Source: Heliocidaris tuberculata (lineage: Eukaryota; Echinodermata; Echinoidea; Camarodonta; Echinometridae). From it: DNA of 64,000 nucleotides. This document shows positions 35,504 to 48,715 of the stretch, piece by piece. The notes beneath the pieces are model-generated. The model saw only the letters and a list, made by a program, of their open reading frames with translations. It had not been told where the DNA came from and did no database searches. Position 1 is the stretch's first letter, and every line of letters begins with the position of its first letter. The position numbers were made by a program, and so were the translations under genes. The stretch spans positions 10,872,468-10,936,467 of the forward strand of contig CM046847.1 in the NCBI GenBank assembly GCA_025618425.1. Direction: 5' to 3'.

Positions 35504-36949
35504 GAAAGCTGATTAATGTTTGGATAGGGGAGATATAATGTTAATTTTCATTAAGAAGAAGAATAATAATAATAAGATCTGTATAGCAGCACAAATATCC
35601 CTGAAATCATAAGTGTAGATAACATAACTAGAGGATCTAGGAGGAAAGAGCTACATGTAACATGGTTGCCACCCATTTTATTGAATTCCATCTCATTACA
35701 GTTCGGACAGATTTTCCAAAAAGGGCAAAAGTATCTTTGATGTATCACTGTAATTTGTAGTTGCATAGCCTGCTGAGATGTATTTCGCAAAACAGATTTT
35801 ATTTCCTGTGATGTTTGACCTATATTAAAGCCATCTTTTCCGTATCAGCTGGCCTCCCTCCTAACTTTCTTCCTCATTTATTGCCTCGAGGATGCTTTCA
35901 TATCGGATGCACGGAGGCCTTCCACGTTGTTGACCTATTCACATGTGAGGCATACACATGTATTTTGTTGATGTTTTCACAATTACAACATAGGCAGTAT
36001 TTTTTCCATAAAAACATATTTGCTAACATTTAATTTTGTATTTGAACAAATAAAGGACCTAATTAGGATTTTAAAACTGCCATGTGTTAGGATGGCTGGT
36101 CATTTTTGTGAGTTTGGCTCCATTTAAAAAAAAAATATACCAATTTGTGAATGTACACTGCATCTGAATTATTTTCACCTCTATTCACATTTGTAGGTGT
36201 ACCATCCTTGTAAATTTGGGAAGTATTTGTCAATGATAAATCTTTGTTACATTCTCTATATTTCATCAAGTCATTTCAGGCCTTACGCTTAGCGGTACTG
36301 AATATGATGATACAGCTTGATGCCACCCTCACACTTGCAGTGTACTGATACTATTATACACTTTTTCTTTCAAAAGGATGCTAAAAGCACTATTGAGCCA
36401 TACTCTACATGTATATTCTCGAGTCATATCACAATGACACATTCACATGTTTAACCTTATCGTTATATGGCTTGCGATACACTACATATGCTACATAATT
36501 ACAGTTCAATGCGACTTTATACAGAGGCCTAAAGTTTTCCCTCAGGTACACAAAAAATTTCACATCATTGATTTCGTGAAGGTCTCCTCTTCTGATCCTT
36601 CTGTGTTCGCAGAAAGTACAAAGTACAACATGAAACTGCATTGTGTGAGTTTATCTAGAAACAATGTGGTTTCTGATGTGTGTAACCCTAATATGCGGAC
36701 AATGTGGTTTTTCATGTGTGTAATACTAATATGCGGACATATCCATGCTCTTATTGCCTGTTCACACTAGAGAAAATATATACGAAACTCGCATGAAGAA
36801 GCGTTGTATAAAGAATCATCATATACAGCAAAAGGGGCTATGTACTAGTGAGAAAAAGTATACTATCATGAAATATCCTAGGATCAAACTAGTTTTGAAG
36901 ATGCTAGCTTAGCTGTCAGCTGGCCAGTCATCTGTTCCAGCTCACAATA
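35504..36949. other. Intron sequence without assignable features
   Basis: I see only short frames, an (AAT)n stretch at ~35560 and scattered ACATGTA words. Confidence 0.45.
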
Positions 36950-38435
36950 AATCCCTCCAGTTAAACTGTTTTCGTATGATACAATGTTGGCACTAGATAG
37001 GGGACCCTGACTCTTTATCAAGTTTTTCGTTCAAAAAGATTTCAACCACTGTTTCGCTATACGACGTTTTGTTATAAGACGTTCAGACTAGAAAATGAAT
37101 AATGTATAGCTATACAGTTTTAGTATAGCTACATGTATATGATGATTTATGTTTGTCTGAACAGGGGGTTTGTGGCAGGTGAATGCAAAGAATATGAAGG
37201 TGTTTGGAACACTGAAAGTAGGAGAATCCTGTATCACTAGATTATTTTAGAACGAGAAATAATTTATTTTTCTGACAAAGATGAATTACCTTTCCTTGTT
37301 ACTTGTACTTGTAATATGACCATTAATTAGGGATTTTTTTTGAAGTCACATCAAATATGTACAAAAGTAACAATATCTGTGATTTTGTGACAAAGATTAA
37401 TGGCATTTTCTCAGTAGTTACTCAGGAAATGATAACTAATCAGTAAGTAGCTAATATGTATGTAAGAATTTTTAAATGTCTTTTTCATTTGTATCAGCGA
37501 TGAGATGTTTGCTAATCCATTGTTAAACTGCAGACTTTCCAGTTTGTAGACTGATGTTCTCAAAAACACTGAACTGCTAGACCTCCAGCTTTTCAGTCAC
37601 CACATCCTGCCTCACGCGGCACAACTTTTGTGATATCTTGTTTGCTATTAAAATACATGAATGAAAAACTGTTTTCCTTGAAACATTTTATTAGTATTCT
37701 TCATGGGAAATTTGTAGTACCCTCATGGGTCGGAAACTTGAAACATGATGGCTCTTGAAGTGTTCTTGTGTATGATGTAAACAACTATGTTCATGTATAC
37801 AGTGGGTCATAAATGTCACAATCATGTATATGGTGTGGCATAAATCTCGCCAGTTAAAGTGTTTTCGTATGATACAACATTGACACTGGATTCGAACCCT
37901 GACTCTTTATCAAGTTTTCGTTTGAAAGGATTTCAACCACTGTTTCGCTATACGACTTTTTGATTTAAGACGTTAGACTAGAAAATGAATAATCTATAGC
38001 TATATGGTTTTAGTATTGTTACATGTATATGATGATTTCTGTTGGTTTGAACAGGGGGTTAGTCACAGGTGAGTGCAAATAATTTGAAGATGTTTGGAAC
38101 CCTGAAGGTAGAAGAATCCTGTGTCACTAGACTCTTTCAGACTGAGTGAAGGTTTGTTGATATTATTAGGGAGTGATCAAAATTTTGCTCACACAGCACA
38201 ACTTTTATGATGTCTTGTTTGCTATAAGACATGAATGAAAACTGTTTTCCCTGAAACATTTCATTAGTATTCGTCATTTGAAATCTGTAGTACCCTCATG
38301 GGTTGGACACTTGAAACAAGATGGCTCTGAAGTGTTCTTATGTATGATGTAAACAACTATGTTCATGTTTACAGTGGGTCATAAATGTAACAGTCATGTA
38401 TAAAGTGTGGCATAAATGGAACAATAATTCATCAA
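36950..38435 (+). repeat. Two interleaved segmental duplications
   Basis: Block 1 (about 36950-37250) recurs at 37850-38155, with GTATGATACAA, GACTCTTTATCAAGTTTTCG and GAACAGGGGGTT. Block 2 (about 37605-37850) recurs at 38185-38432, with TGTGATATCTTGTTTGCTAT and GTAAACAACTATGTTCATGT. Order is 1-2-1'-2', so it is one ~900-bp tandem duplication with a deletion in the second copy. Block 1 carries a CCTGTTCAGAC-family element. Confidence 0.85.
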
Positions 38436-38572
38436 TTTTGGCTATTTGATTTTCGTCAGCTGTAATGTCACTGGTATGGCGATATATCGTCATCCCCAGA
38501 AATATCCAAACATTGTAATACATTTCCGTAAAAGAGTACCTCCAATTGGCAAAGAAAGATCTGTGTGCTTGC

Positions 38573-39256
38573 TCTATAGTGTGTTTCTTTAAGAAAGGAA
38601 ACCAACTTTCTCCAGCGACTTCTCATCAAATATACATATCTAGATTTATTGTAATATGTCATAAAAAAGGAAATTTTATCTCCTTTTTATATGATATCAC
38701 ATTTGTGAAGATATAGCTTGGGATGATTGAACTAAAACAATTTTAAACCAGCAATGTAAAAACTGATTTGCGCACAAGAGAGGGATCTATCAGTACAATG
38801 AATGGCTATTCATTGAACCTTATTCTGCTTTCATTTCCTTTTTTGTCTTGACTCGAGCACATACATACATGGGCAGACAGTACGATCATCTGGAAGGATA
38901 TTGGGGTTATTTTTCAAAAATCATATCTCATTCAAGGTTGCATACTTGTTGAAAAATGACTAAGAATATCATAAAATATCACTTATCTTTGCTGTGTGTC
39001 TTTATCATATGTTAAGTTTCTTTGCACTTGATAACAGATTTTACATTTATGTGCGCAAACTACTTTTGACATATCACTCACTTAAAACCTTTCAAATCCG
39101 TTCATGCATGACAATATCATAACACATTTGGTATCATATGCAAGAGGATGAAATAAACTTTGTCATGAATAATAAGAATGAATGAGGACATAATCATTTT
39201 TCTAGTAATTTATGTGAAAATTTGAGTTTCCTTTTTTAAGAAACACACTGTATAGT
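38573..39256. mobile_element. TIR element, possibly Tc1/mariner-like
   Basis: Left CTATAGTGTGTTTCTTTAAG and right CTTTTTTAAGAAACACACTG are inverted copies of ~28 bp. The interior (~680 bp) has no transposase frame. TA near both ends suggests, but does not prove, a Tc1/mariner type. Confidence 0.65.
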
Positions 39257-39466
39257 ACAAGTTGAACTATCAGCGCCGCCGCTCTGAAGGTACTACCTCT
39301 TGTCTGCCTTGCAGCCAAGGTAGATCACTTCAAGCTGGGGTGAAGTATTGTGACCTCCTTTACAGAGAAAGAGGCTTGTGCATGAATATATTTCTTCCGT
39401 TCTCTGATTCATGTATACATTTTTACAGCGCACATGATACAGTCTTTATATGTTTTTGTTTTAATA

Positions 39467-39661
39467 CCATAAAACCAGAAATGCTCACGACATGAAACTT
39501 TCGGGATTTCTTAACGATGGCTATTTTCACAGCAAGAAACTTTTGCTAGTTGCAAACATTCTGAGTTGTGTGAGTTGTAATTTGAAAATTTCACGGCATG
39601 AAACTTTCGCGGGTCTAAACCGCTCGTGATATTTGCGAACATTAAATTTTCTGGTTTTATA
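39467..39661. mobile_element. Short TIR element with GAAACTTTCG
   Basis: ATAAAACCAGAAATGCTCAC and AAATTTTCTGGTTTTAT form the ends. GCATGAAACTTTCG occurs twice inside. It resembles short dispersed repeats common in marine invertebrates; family not named. Confidence 0.6.
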
Positions 39662-40369
39662 TCCTCTCAGACATTGGGAAACAAATCAGTAAATCATATA
39701 CTATATAGAATAACTAGATTTTTCATTAGGACTGAAAAATGGGTAATCGCATTATGAGTTTCTTTGCACAGAAATTGCTTCATGCCAATTTCAACAGCAA
39801 TTCAACAACAAATGAATGAATGAATGAAACAATTTCCAAATTTTCACTTTTGAGAGTTTTTATGTGGTGACAATACATTCATTTAGTGGTTTAAAGGATG
39901 AATTAACTAAAACAAAAATTTACCCCCTTAACATACCTCACAAATTACGATTTCTTTGTGAGACTTGTGCAACTCACAGCTCACGTACATTATTGATGTT
40001 GGTAATTTCTGCATATTTCATGAGTCGTAAGTGGTCCCCATCATTTATGGAAGTGAAATGGAACGTGAGATTGCTGTATTATCGATCGCTTCATGGTCTA
40101 TTACCTGTAAACACAGGTAATGATCACTCAAGTGATGTGAAGCACTCCAATCATGCACCATGTATTGCTTTTCACCCTTTAATTACTTTGAGTCAGGAGG
40201 ATTTAGGTTCATATTAAATATTCTATATTGGCTTGCTATTTAGGGGAAATCATTGCAAATCGTTTGAATTTCCATGCTTGTACTAGTGTTTTAGTATCAA
40301 GTTACATCACTGTTTTTCTGACTTTTTTGAGTTAATGCATATTTATGCAAAAGCAGTATTTCTTCTAAT

Positions 40370-40732
40370 TTAAAGTGTACCGGTCACCTGAAAAAATAGT
40401 TTGTGTCCAGCAAGAAAGTATAAAATCAACCTCAAATATCTTTATCTGGTATTCTATGGGTCAACAGTTAAGGAGTATAAAGAAGGAAATAATGGATAAC
40501 ATGAAAATTCTCTCACGGAGCCGAACTCCGAATTTGGTTATGCGCAAGCCCTTATCGTACAGGTGCGTCGATTAGTCCACTCACGAGTCGCTTTGATGCT
40601 TATAGAGAGTGTAATTAAAATTGCAATATCTCTTTATAGAATTAATATTTGAAGCCCGTATTTTGAAAATAGTATGACATGGATCCTCTAACGTACAGAG
40701 CAAAATATTTATTAGTGATTGGTACCCTTTAG
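40370..40732 (+). mobile_element. TTAA-B MITE, copy 2
   Basis: TTAAAGTGTACCGGTCACCT at the left and GATTGGTACCCTTTAG at the right (TTAG instead of TTAA). ~363 bp. Closest to the copy at 56469-56843. Confidence 0.85.
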
Positions 40733-40784
40733 TTCTTCTGAAGAGGAGGTAATAAGGGCTTGAATTTTCAGTCATAACCCCCGG

Positions 40785-41225
40785 CCCCCCCCCCCCCCCC
40801 CATTCAGGTGGTCATCTGTACCGCATGCGCGTTCCCGATTTTTCGGGAAAAGGGGTATATTTTAGGGGCTCAGTTCGGGAAAAAAATCCCGAAAAATCAT
40901 TGAAATAGGGGGTCTTTTAGCATTTTTTCCTGAAATATTTTTAATTAGGGGTAGTTTTCAAATCTTTCCTGAACAATCCTGAAATAGGGTCCTGAATAGT
41001 GTTAGTTTCAAACCCCCGAAAAATTCCTCGGCACTCTTCCTTCATTTAGGGGGTAATTTTGCTAGCTTCCCTTCCAAAAACCTGTGATAGGGGGGTAATT
41101 TTGCTGGCTTCCCTTCCAAAAGCCCGTGATAGGGAGTCAAAATCCTAACCCATTTCCATCCTTAAAGGGGGTATCTCTAAGAATCTGGAACAAGCGTATG
41201 TGTATGGTTGACCGCCTGAGTGGGG
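40785..41225 (+). repeat. C-run and degenerate GGGGGTAATTTTGC modules
   Basis: A C-run at ~40784-40801, then modules with TCCCGAAAAATC, TTTTCCTGAAAT and GGGGGTAATTTTGCTNGCTTCC, the last repeated twice in tandem. Low-complexity mosaic repeat. Confidence 0.6.
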
Positions 41226-41398
41226 GGGCCGAGTCATAACCTTAAAGTCTTCTATTCTTTGTTATTTATTCTAAAGCCATTTTAATCAAATGACATTTTG
41301 GCTCTGCCTGCATGGACTGTGATGTTCGAATACAGGTCCGCTAGATCCTCTGTAGAAATGCCTTGAAATTACCACGACTTTCCCCAGAAGGTTTCTCT

Positions 41399-41552
41399 CC
41401 CTTCCTGTCACTCTCTCTCTGTCTCTCTGTCTCTCTCTCTCTCTAGCTCTCTCTCACCCTCTCTATCTTCCTCTCTCTTGCTCTTTTCCTCTCTCTGTCT
41501 CACCCTCCTCTCTCCCTTTCTCTCTCTCTATGTCTCTCTGTGTCTCTGTCTT

Positions 41553-41584
<32 letters not shown>

Positions 41585-41590
41585 CCTCTT
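41399..41590 (+). repeat. (CT)n pyrimidine tract
   Basis: About 190 bp of CTCTCTGTCTCTCTC-type sequence. Frames across it are artefacts. Confidence 0.95.
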
Positions 41591-42689
41591 TTCATCAGTC
41601 CCACACCATCACATCCTTGCGGGCCCCAAAGCCCAATTACATAAATTTTTATGGGATTGCCAGATATCTGCCGAATAATAGTAACCTCATTCCCCTAATA
41701 ACAGTAACGAAGAAGCTATATCGTTGGAGCCGAAGCAGGCAAATAAAAGCAACCAAGGAAATGTCACATTTGCAAATACAGTTGAAGGAAAATGTGCCTA
41801 TCAGTATCAGGAGATAATTGTCAACTGCAAAGCAGAGGCAGACTGTTGGCAGTAAACAGTGAAAATATTCAGCAGTTTTCAATTTTTAAGACAAGTCCTT
41901 TCATTTTTATTCTTCATTTTTAAAAATTATCTTTATGTCTTCTCATGTATAAAGATGTATTGGAAACCCGAATTATTAATTCAGGATTGATTTTTTTTCA
42001 AGGAACATTGAATGTACCATTCAACATTTTCAAGCGAAGGATTATAATGGTTGCAGCTTGCATAAATCTACCTTAAAATGCTTGTAAAATATTAGAAAGT
42101 TAAGAGGAAAGGGATGATTGTTGTGGTGCTTCTAAACTGGAAGCTAATTCTCCCTGTTGATTTTTGTTTATCATGCCCATTTAGAGTGCACTCTTGTGTA
42201 ATGGTTCTGCATGAGTCGTGGCAATCCAATTTGTGATTGGCTATTTAGGACTCTTGTTGCTGGGATTGCCAGGGTAATGGGGTTATCAGCTATCAACAAT
42301 ATGATTATCTGCTGATACCTGAACTGGATATAGATTTCAGTTTCCTAAAGCTGTTTTTCTGTATGTATTTGTGTTAATCTTATCCTCCAAAACATTTTAC
42401 ATTACATGTAAAGTATGTTGAATAGCATCTTTAAATTGTCTATCAGTTTCGAGTCAGGGCTTATTGACATGTATTGTGTGGTGTGGTGTGGTGCAAAAAT
42501 GTATTCTTCTCCTGTCGTTCTTTGGGGAGTCGATAAAGTATTCCTCTGTTAAGATTTTCCGATGCGCAGAATGTCAAATGTGGTGGCAAGTGAAGGGGGC
42601 CGCCGTATAGTTCCAGGGTTTTGTCGTACCGGCCGGCTCACCAAAGAATGAGATTTTTGGGAGCTGAAGTGAAAACATTGCCTCACCAG

Positions 42690-43560
42690 AATGAGCTATG
42701 GAAATGTCAGACAATCTGAGGGAAAAGTCGTGTTATTAGATTCTGCCATGCATTCATAACGTGTTATCGGTTCAGCTTGGAGGGTTCCCTCTTCCCCTTC
42801 CATATATAAGCAAAGAAACATTTTGATAATGACCCAAAATTTGAAACCTACTCGCATGTGGCCGTTCATGTTCTTTTAAATTGACTTTCCTTGCTATGTT
42901 TCCCTTTGAAAATTGTGTTATTAGATTCTGCCATGCATTCATAATGCCTTATTGGCTAAAAATTCAGAGGTCCATTTGCCCTGCTTCCATACGGGCAAGG
43001 GAGAAACGTTTTGATAATGACCAACAATTTGAAACCTACTGCATCACATTTGGCTGTTTATGTTCTTCTTATGGGCTTTCCTTCTTATTTTTCCCCTTGA
43101 AAGTCATGTTATTAGATTCTGCCATGCACTCATAATATGTTATTGGTTAAGTTCAGAGGTCCCCCTCTTGCCCTTCCATATGGGCAAAGAAACATTTTGA
43201 TAATGACAAACAATTTAAAACATATTGCATCTCATTTGGTTGTTCATGTTCTTCGAATTCACTTTCCTTGCTATCTTTTCCTTTGAAAGGTATGTTATTA
43301 GATTCTGCTTTCTACTGTGCATTGCTTGCATATGTATATTTATTGTATGATCGTTTTATTTTTGATGAGGACGTCAACTCAAGCTCTGCTTATGTGACCA
43401 TACATGTTGAAAGATTCATGATGATGCATATGGAAATAAATGAACATCAAATGAAATTGAATAAAAATCCTGCCATGCACTCGTAATATGTTATTGCTTT
43501 AAGTTCAGAGTCCTGCTCTCGCCCTTCCACATGGGCAAAGAAACATTCTGATAATGACCA
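42690..43560 (+). repeat. ~185-bp tandem array, about five units
   Basis: TGTTATTAGATTCTGCCATG starts near 42731, 42916, 43107 and 43291. Each unit also holds CATATGGGCAAAGAAACATT and CATGTTCTTCTTA-like blocks. In the fourth unit a ~160-bp unrelated segment (about 43308-43467) splits ATTCTGC from TGCCATGCACTCG. Confidence 0.85.
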
Positions 43561-44310
43561 ACAGTTTAAAACCCACACCATGATATCTACACATTCATGT
43601 TCTTCTGTGGATTTTGCTTCTGTCTTTCCCTTTTGATGCAGTGGAAACTTTCTATAATGAAGTCCTTTGGACCAAATAAATAAGCCAGTTTCTAATTGAT
43701 ACATGGTACAAATGACCGACCCTGAAATGACCCCTACTAGTACACCCACGCGCATCTGTTTTGTCGGATGCGCTACTTGTTGAACAAGTAAAATCATACT
43801 GGTATACTGGTGGTGTGTACAAAATGACGGTATAAAGGTCAATTGTACTCCATACAAATGACCTTTATCTGCACAAATCTGCACAGATTGTAATTATGAA
43901 CTGGCTTATTATCATAGATATGAAAACCTTGTCATATCACAGCTTCATAAACAGCATAAACAGAATAAAAAGGAACGGGACTGGCAAAATTAACCTTTTT
44001 GTAGTGAGAGTTTGTTATAATAGTGTTTTTTTTTTTAATGAATTATAAGGTGCCACTGTACCAGATTACATTTTTATGTCACAGAGACCCTTAGATATCT
44101 ACTAAAGATATGAACTTGTAGGATGATCCAATGCTTGCTCTAGCAATTTAAAAAAAACCCTTCTGTTTCCTTAGAAATTTAGAATGACAGCTTGGGTTGT
44201 GATTGTGTTTTAGGTTAAGTGTAAGGTTAAGTTTAGGATAAGATATACTGTGGGGTCAAGGGTTAAAATCAGGAATCTTGCCAGGCATTCACATTGGGGG
44301 GGGGGGGGCA

Positions 44311-44517
44311 CTCCAAAAACTAAAGTGTTAAATCACAATTTAAAAGGGCCAAGGTGTGACCACTTTTTTCAAAATGGTAGATTTACACTTTTAACATGCT
44401 GGATTCAGCCTTTATTTAATGTTGCATCCAGCAACAAGTGTTAATCTGCCATTTTGAAAAAGTGGTCACTCCTCGCCCCTTTTAAATGGTGATTTAATAC
44501 TTTAGTTTTTAGAGTGC
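44311..44517. mobile_element. Near-perfect ~207-bp palindromic MITE
   Basis: Arms of ~95-100 bp pair almost fully: GCACTCCAAAAACTAAAGTG with TACTTTAGTTTTTAGAGTGC, continuing through TTTTTCAAAATGG and CCATTTTGAAAAAG. The loop is ~20 bp around CAGCCTTTATTTAATG. It follows a run of ~14 G. Confidence 0.9.
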
Positions 44518-44579
44518 AGTTGTCCTCTTTCTCCATCTACCCTCCCCTATTTCTTGTCATTTGTTTTAAAATGTTGTTT

Positions 44580-46427
44580 CATGTGCTTCTCTCATCACCC
44601 TACCTCTTTTCTTCCCTTTTCCCAATCTTTTTCTCTCTCTCTCTCTCTATCTCTCTCACTGTCTCTCATTTCTCTACTGTTATTTTCATGAAAATATTGT
44701 ATCATCACTCCCCGTATCCCTCACTATTCTGTTGTCCTCCATCGTTATATGTCTGCTTTCGTTTATTCTCCTATTCTCCTGTCTTTTATTTCCTTTTTTA
44801 TTACATCGCTCTCTCCCTCTCACTCTCTCCTCTCACTCTCTCCCTCTCACTCTCTCCCTCTCACTCTCTCCCTCTCACTCTCTCCCTCTCACTCTCTCCT
44901 CTCACTCTCTCTCTCACTCTCTTCCTCTCACTCTCTCCCTCTCACTCTCTTCCTCTCACTCTCTCCCTCTCACTCTCTTCTCTCACTCTCTCTCTCACTC
45001 TCTCCTCTCAATCTCTCTCTCTCTCTCTCACTCTCTCACTGTCTCTCATTTCTCTCTTTCATGAAAATATTGTATCATCACTCCCGTATCCCTCACTATT
45101 CTGTTGTCCTCCATCGTTATATGTCTGCTTTCGTTTATTCTCCTATTCTCCTGTCTTTTATTTCCTTTTTTATTACATCGCTCTCTCCCTCTCACTCTCC
45201 CTCTCACTCTCTCCCTCTCACTCTCTCTCTCACTCTCTCCCTCTCACTCTCTCCTCTCACTCTCTTCCTCTCACTCTCTCCCTCTCACTCTCTTCCTCTC
45301 ACTCACTCTCTTCCTCTCACTCTCTCCCTCTCACTCTCTTCCTCTCACTCTCTCCCTCTCACTCTCTTCCTCTCAATCTCTCCCTCTCACTCTCTCCCTC
45401 TCACTCTCTTCTCTCTCTCTCTCACTCTCTCCCTCTCACTCTCTCCTCTCACTCTCCCTCTCACTCTCTCCTCTCTCTCCCTCTCACTCTCTCCCTCTCA
45501 CTCTCTCTCACTCTCTCCCTCTCTCCCTCTCACTCTCTTCCTCTCACTCTCTCCCTCTCACTCTCTCCCTCTCACTCTCTCTCACTCTCTCCCTCTCACT
45601 CTCTCCCTCTCTCTTCCTCTCACTCTCTCCCTCTCACTCTCTCCCTCTCATCTCCCTCTCACTCTCTCCCTCTCACTCTCTCCCTCTCACTCTCTCCCTC
45701 TCACTCTCTCCCTCTCACTCTCTTCCTCTCACTCTCTCCCTCTCACTCTCTCCCTCTCTCTCTCCCTCTCACTCTCTCCTCTCACTCTCTCCCTCTCACT
45801 CTCTCCTCCCTCTCTCCCTCTCACTCTCTCCCTCTCTCTCCCTCTCACTCTCTTTCTGTGTCTCTCAATCCCTCTCATTCTATCCATCCATGTATCTCAT
45901 TTCCCAAATGAATTCCTTCTCTCCTGTCATTTTTCATGAAGTTTTTTTCTCTTCACTCTCCCTCCTTCCCCTGCTATTATTATGTCTTTCATTCTTAAAT
46001 CTTCTCTCATTTACTTCTCTCATCACCCTGTCTTTTCATTTCCCTTTTCTCTTTCCCTCTCTCTATATCTCCCATTTCTTGAATGATTTCCTCCTCTCCT
46101 TTCTTTTTAAATGAACATTTCTTTCGTCACTCTCTCTCTCTCCCTCTCCCTCTCTCTCTACTCTCTATTATCCCTCTGTCATACTGTCCTTTGTTCTTAA
46201 ATTTCTCTCACATGCTTCTCTCACCAACCTCTCTCTTCTTTTCTCTTCCCCCCTCTCTCTCTCTATCTATCCATGTTTCTCATCTATTTCTCAAGTAACT
46301 TTCTTCTCTCATCTCAGTTTTCATAAAACTTCTCTTTTCACTCCCCCCCCTTTATTCTCCTCATATTTTATGTCATCGCTTCATTAATTTGCTCTCATTT
46401 GTCTCTCTCATCTCCCTATCTTGTCTC

Positions 46428-46466
<39 letters not shown>

Positions 46467-46640
46467 ATATATATCTCTTTCCCCATCTCTCTCCATGTCT
46501 CTCATTTATGAAGTGACTTCCTTCTGTCATTTTGTAATGAAAATTTCACTCATGACTCTCCATTTCTTTCTTTCTCTCTCTCTCTCTCTGTCTTCCCTAT
46601 ATTTTATGTCACCCCTTCTGTAATCTTCCTTCATGCCTCT
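44580..46640 (+). repeat. 2-kb pyrimidine tract with 372-bp duplication
   Basis: The plus strand is almost purely C/T, mostly CTCTCACTCTCTCCCT units. A non-repetitive ~110-bp island (TGAAAATATTGTATCATCAC ... TTTATTACATCG) occurs twice, at about 44690 and 45062, offset 372 bp. The tract gives long Ser/Leu frames in all three phases (up to ~465 codons), which are artefacts. Confidence 0.95.
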
Positions 46641-47767
46641 CTCATGCCTCTCTCATCACTCTATATCATCTCTTCCTTCCACGTCCTCTTCCGCTCTTTC
46701 TTTCGTGTCTCAAATGACTTCCTTCCCTTATTGTGCCATAATGCAAGCGAAGCCACACAGAGCCTAGAGGTAGTTTGCACATTCAATAATGTAGATCTTG
46801 CTTCTACAAACTCACTAATTCTCCTCACCGGACTCTTGAGATTCCAGTGACCGGCAAAATCTGATATTTGATCAGCTCAGCGAGTTGTTGACCCATTAAT
46901 ACTCGCTTCCCCAACTGGCCATGCTTGGCTATATCTTCACCCATCTTTTTCCTTGAGATGAGGTGTGTTAAAGGTAATCGTAAGGCCTGATCACACATCT
47001 CGATTTTAAAAGGAAACCCTTAAAAAAGATTCTTATCAGGAATTGATAGCGTAGAATTCAAGAATCCTGATTTATCATTGGTTTAGTTGAACAGGCAGAA
47101 TGTATTAAAGCAGAAACAGTGAAACTTGTTAATGTATGCACATGCTAAAATATGCACCAACACAGATATGTGCATGTGGGACAATGTAATAGTGTATTTG
47201 CCTGGTAAGTCGAGATGCCACCATCTTTTTTCTTAGCTTATTTCACAACCATTATACATTTTTCCCAAAAAAATTGTCTTGCACATATTTATTTATTTAC
47301 AATTTAACAAAACCTAGTTTAAACTTTGTTGGATTCTACAGTATGAAATTCATTTTTATTGACCAGAACTTACGATGTCCTTTAAGGAGTACATTAGGGC
47401 TTATCTATCATGGGATTACTGCAACTTGATCCTGCATATCAGACAATCCTGACCTTACTGCCTGAAATGCATATTACCTATGTATTCATGCAGTAAACCT
47501 CAATTAAGCAAAATAGATATCAAGTATCCAAAGCTATGTGATAATTCCAGTTTTACCATTTACAAATAATTCCGATTTCATACCATTACCATCACAACTT
47601 ACAACAAAACCTTGGGAAATTAAAGAGCATTTTGTACAGGTGGAGATCGAGAAGAAAGGTGGAAATAACAGAAAGAAAATGTGTCTGTGCTCAGGTGAAA
47701 ATTATTTTCTTTTGATGGACCAAAAGGTCCAGTCTTCAAGTTTTGCAAAAACATTATTTTAAAGAAA

Positions 47768-47926
47768 TAATGATAAATTTTAATATAATGATCACTTAAG
47801 CAAATCAAGAGCTTTAACTTTACTTAAGGGAACATCATATCCATGATGATAAATTTTTATATAATGATCATTTAAGCAAATTGAGAGCTTTAACTTTACT
47901 TAAGGGAACATCATGTCAATAAATTT
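47768..47926 (+). repeat. 79-bp tandem duplication
   Basis: Two adjacent copies of GATAAATTTTAATATAATGA ... TTTACTTAAGGGAACATCAT with few changes. Confidence 0.9.
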
Positions 47927-48645
47927 ACAGATATATTTAAGGTTGCAGTAGAAAAAACAGGAAGTAATACATCTCAATTTAGTGTTTGTAGGGAAATTTA
48001 ATCTCTTTACTTCAAGGTTAAAGCTTATATTGTTCCGGTGATTGAACTTCATTTCGAGAGAAAAAGAATTCTAAATTGAAAGGTATAGTGCTTAAAGCGT
48101 TCATCACGCAGCAAACTGTTATACCTGAAGTCTCCATTGTAATAATTTTGGGCAAGTCCAAGCTATTTTGTCCCATACATTACCTGCCACATCTGAGATT
48201 TTAGGATATCCGATTACAGTGTCAATCGGATAGCCTTCCTAGAGCTTGGATCAGACAGAATATCAAGTATTAAATGATAATTTTTGTTCAAAATTCCAGG
48301 ATACTATTCCAGAATACTTGGCTACATATGGGACATAATATGTACTTGGATTTCCCCCTTTTCTCAAGCTTGTAGGCACAGATGGGGTTATGGGACTGCA
48401 TGTTATGCACGTATTCTAGTGGTTGTGACAGCTAGCTTTATTTCCCCACCTTTTTTCGCCTGTCACTCTGCTATTACACATTTTCTGCCAAATTCGTTCA
48501 ACAGATATATGCTTTATTTGTAATTTTGAATATTCAGTGTATGTTTTATTTGATTCTGTTAGAACTTATGCGCCATTGTTTCGAGAATTCCAGACTACCT
48601 TTTACAACTTTTGCTCGATATATCAGTGATGGATGATATCATTGG
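47927..48645. other. Intron sequence without assignable features
   Basis: AT-rich, with no recognisable gene or repeat partner. Confidence 0.45.
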
Positions 48646-48715
48646 TTTGGAGCCAGAAGGGCATTAACTCTGTACTACAAATGATGGGACTTAATGCCCT
48701 TCTGGCTCCAAATCA
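48646..48715 (+). mobile_element. HP hairpin element with perfect inner arms
   Basis: TTTGGAGCCAGAAGGGCATT pairs fully with TAATGCCCTTCTGGCTCCAAA. The loop differs from the family (ACTACAAATGATGGGAC). Probably the most stable foldback of the set. Confidence 0.95.

Noticed and set aside
43447..43884. 145-codon minus-strand frame
   Set aside because: It starts outside the 42.7-43.6 kb array and ends within it, has no recognised domain and no splice partners.
44514..46114. Very long Ser/Leu/Pro-rich frames (up to ~465 codons) in three phases
   Set aside because: They come from the CT-rich tract, which lacks stops in every phase. There is no domain, start context or splice support.
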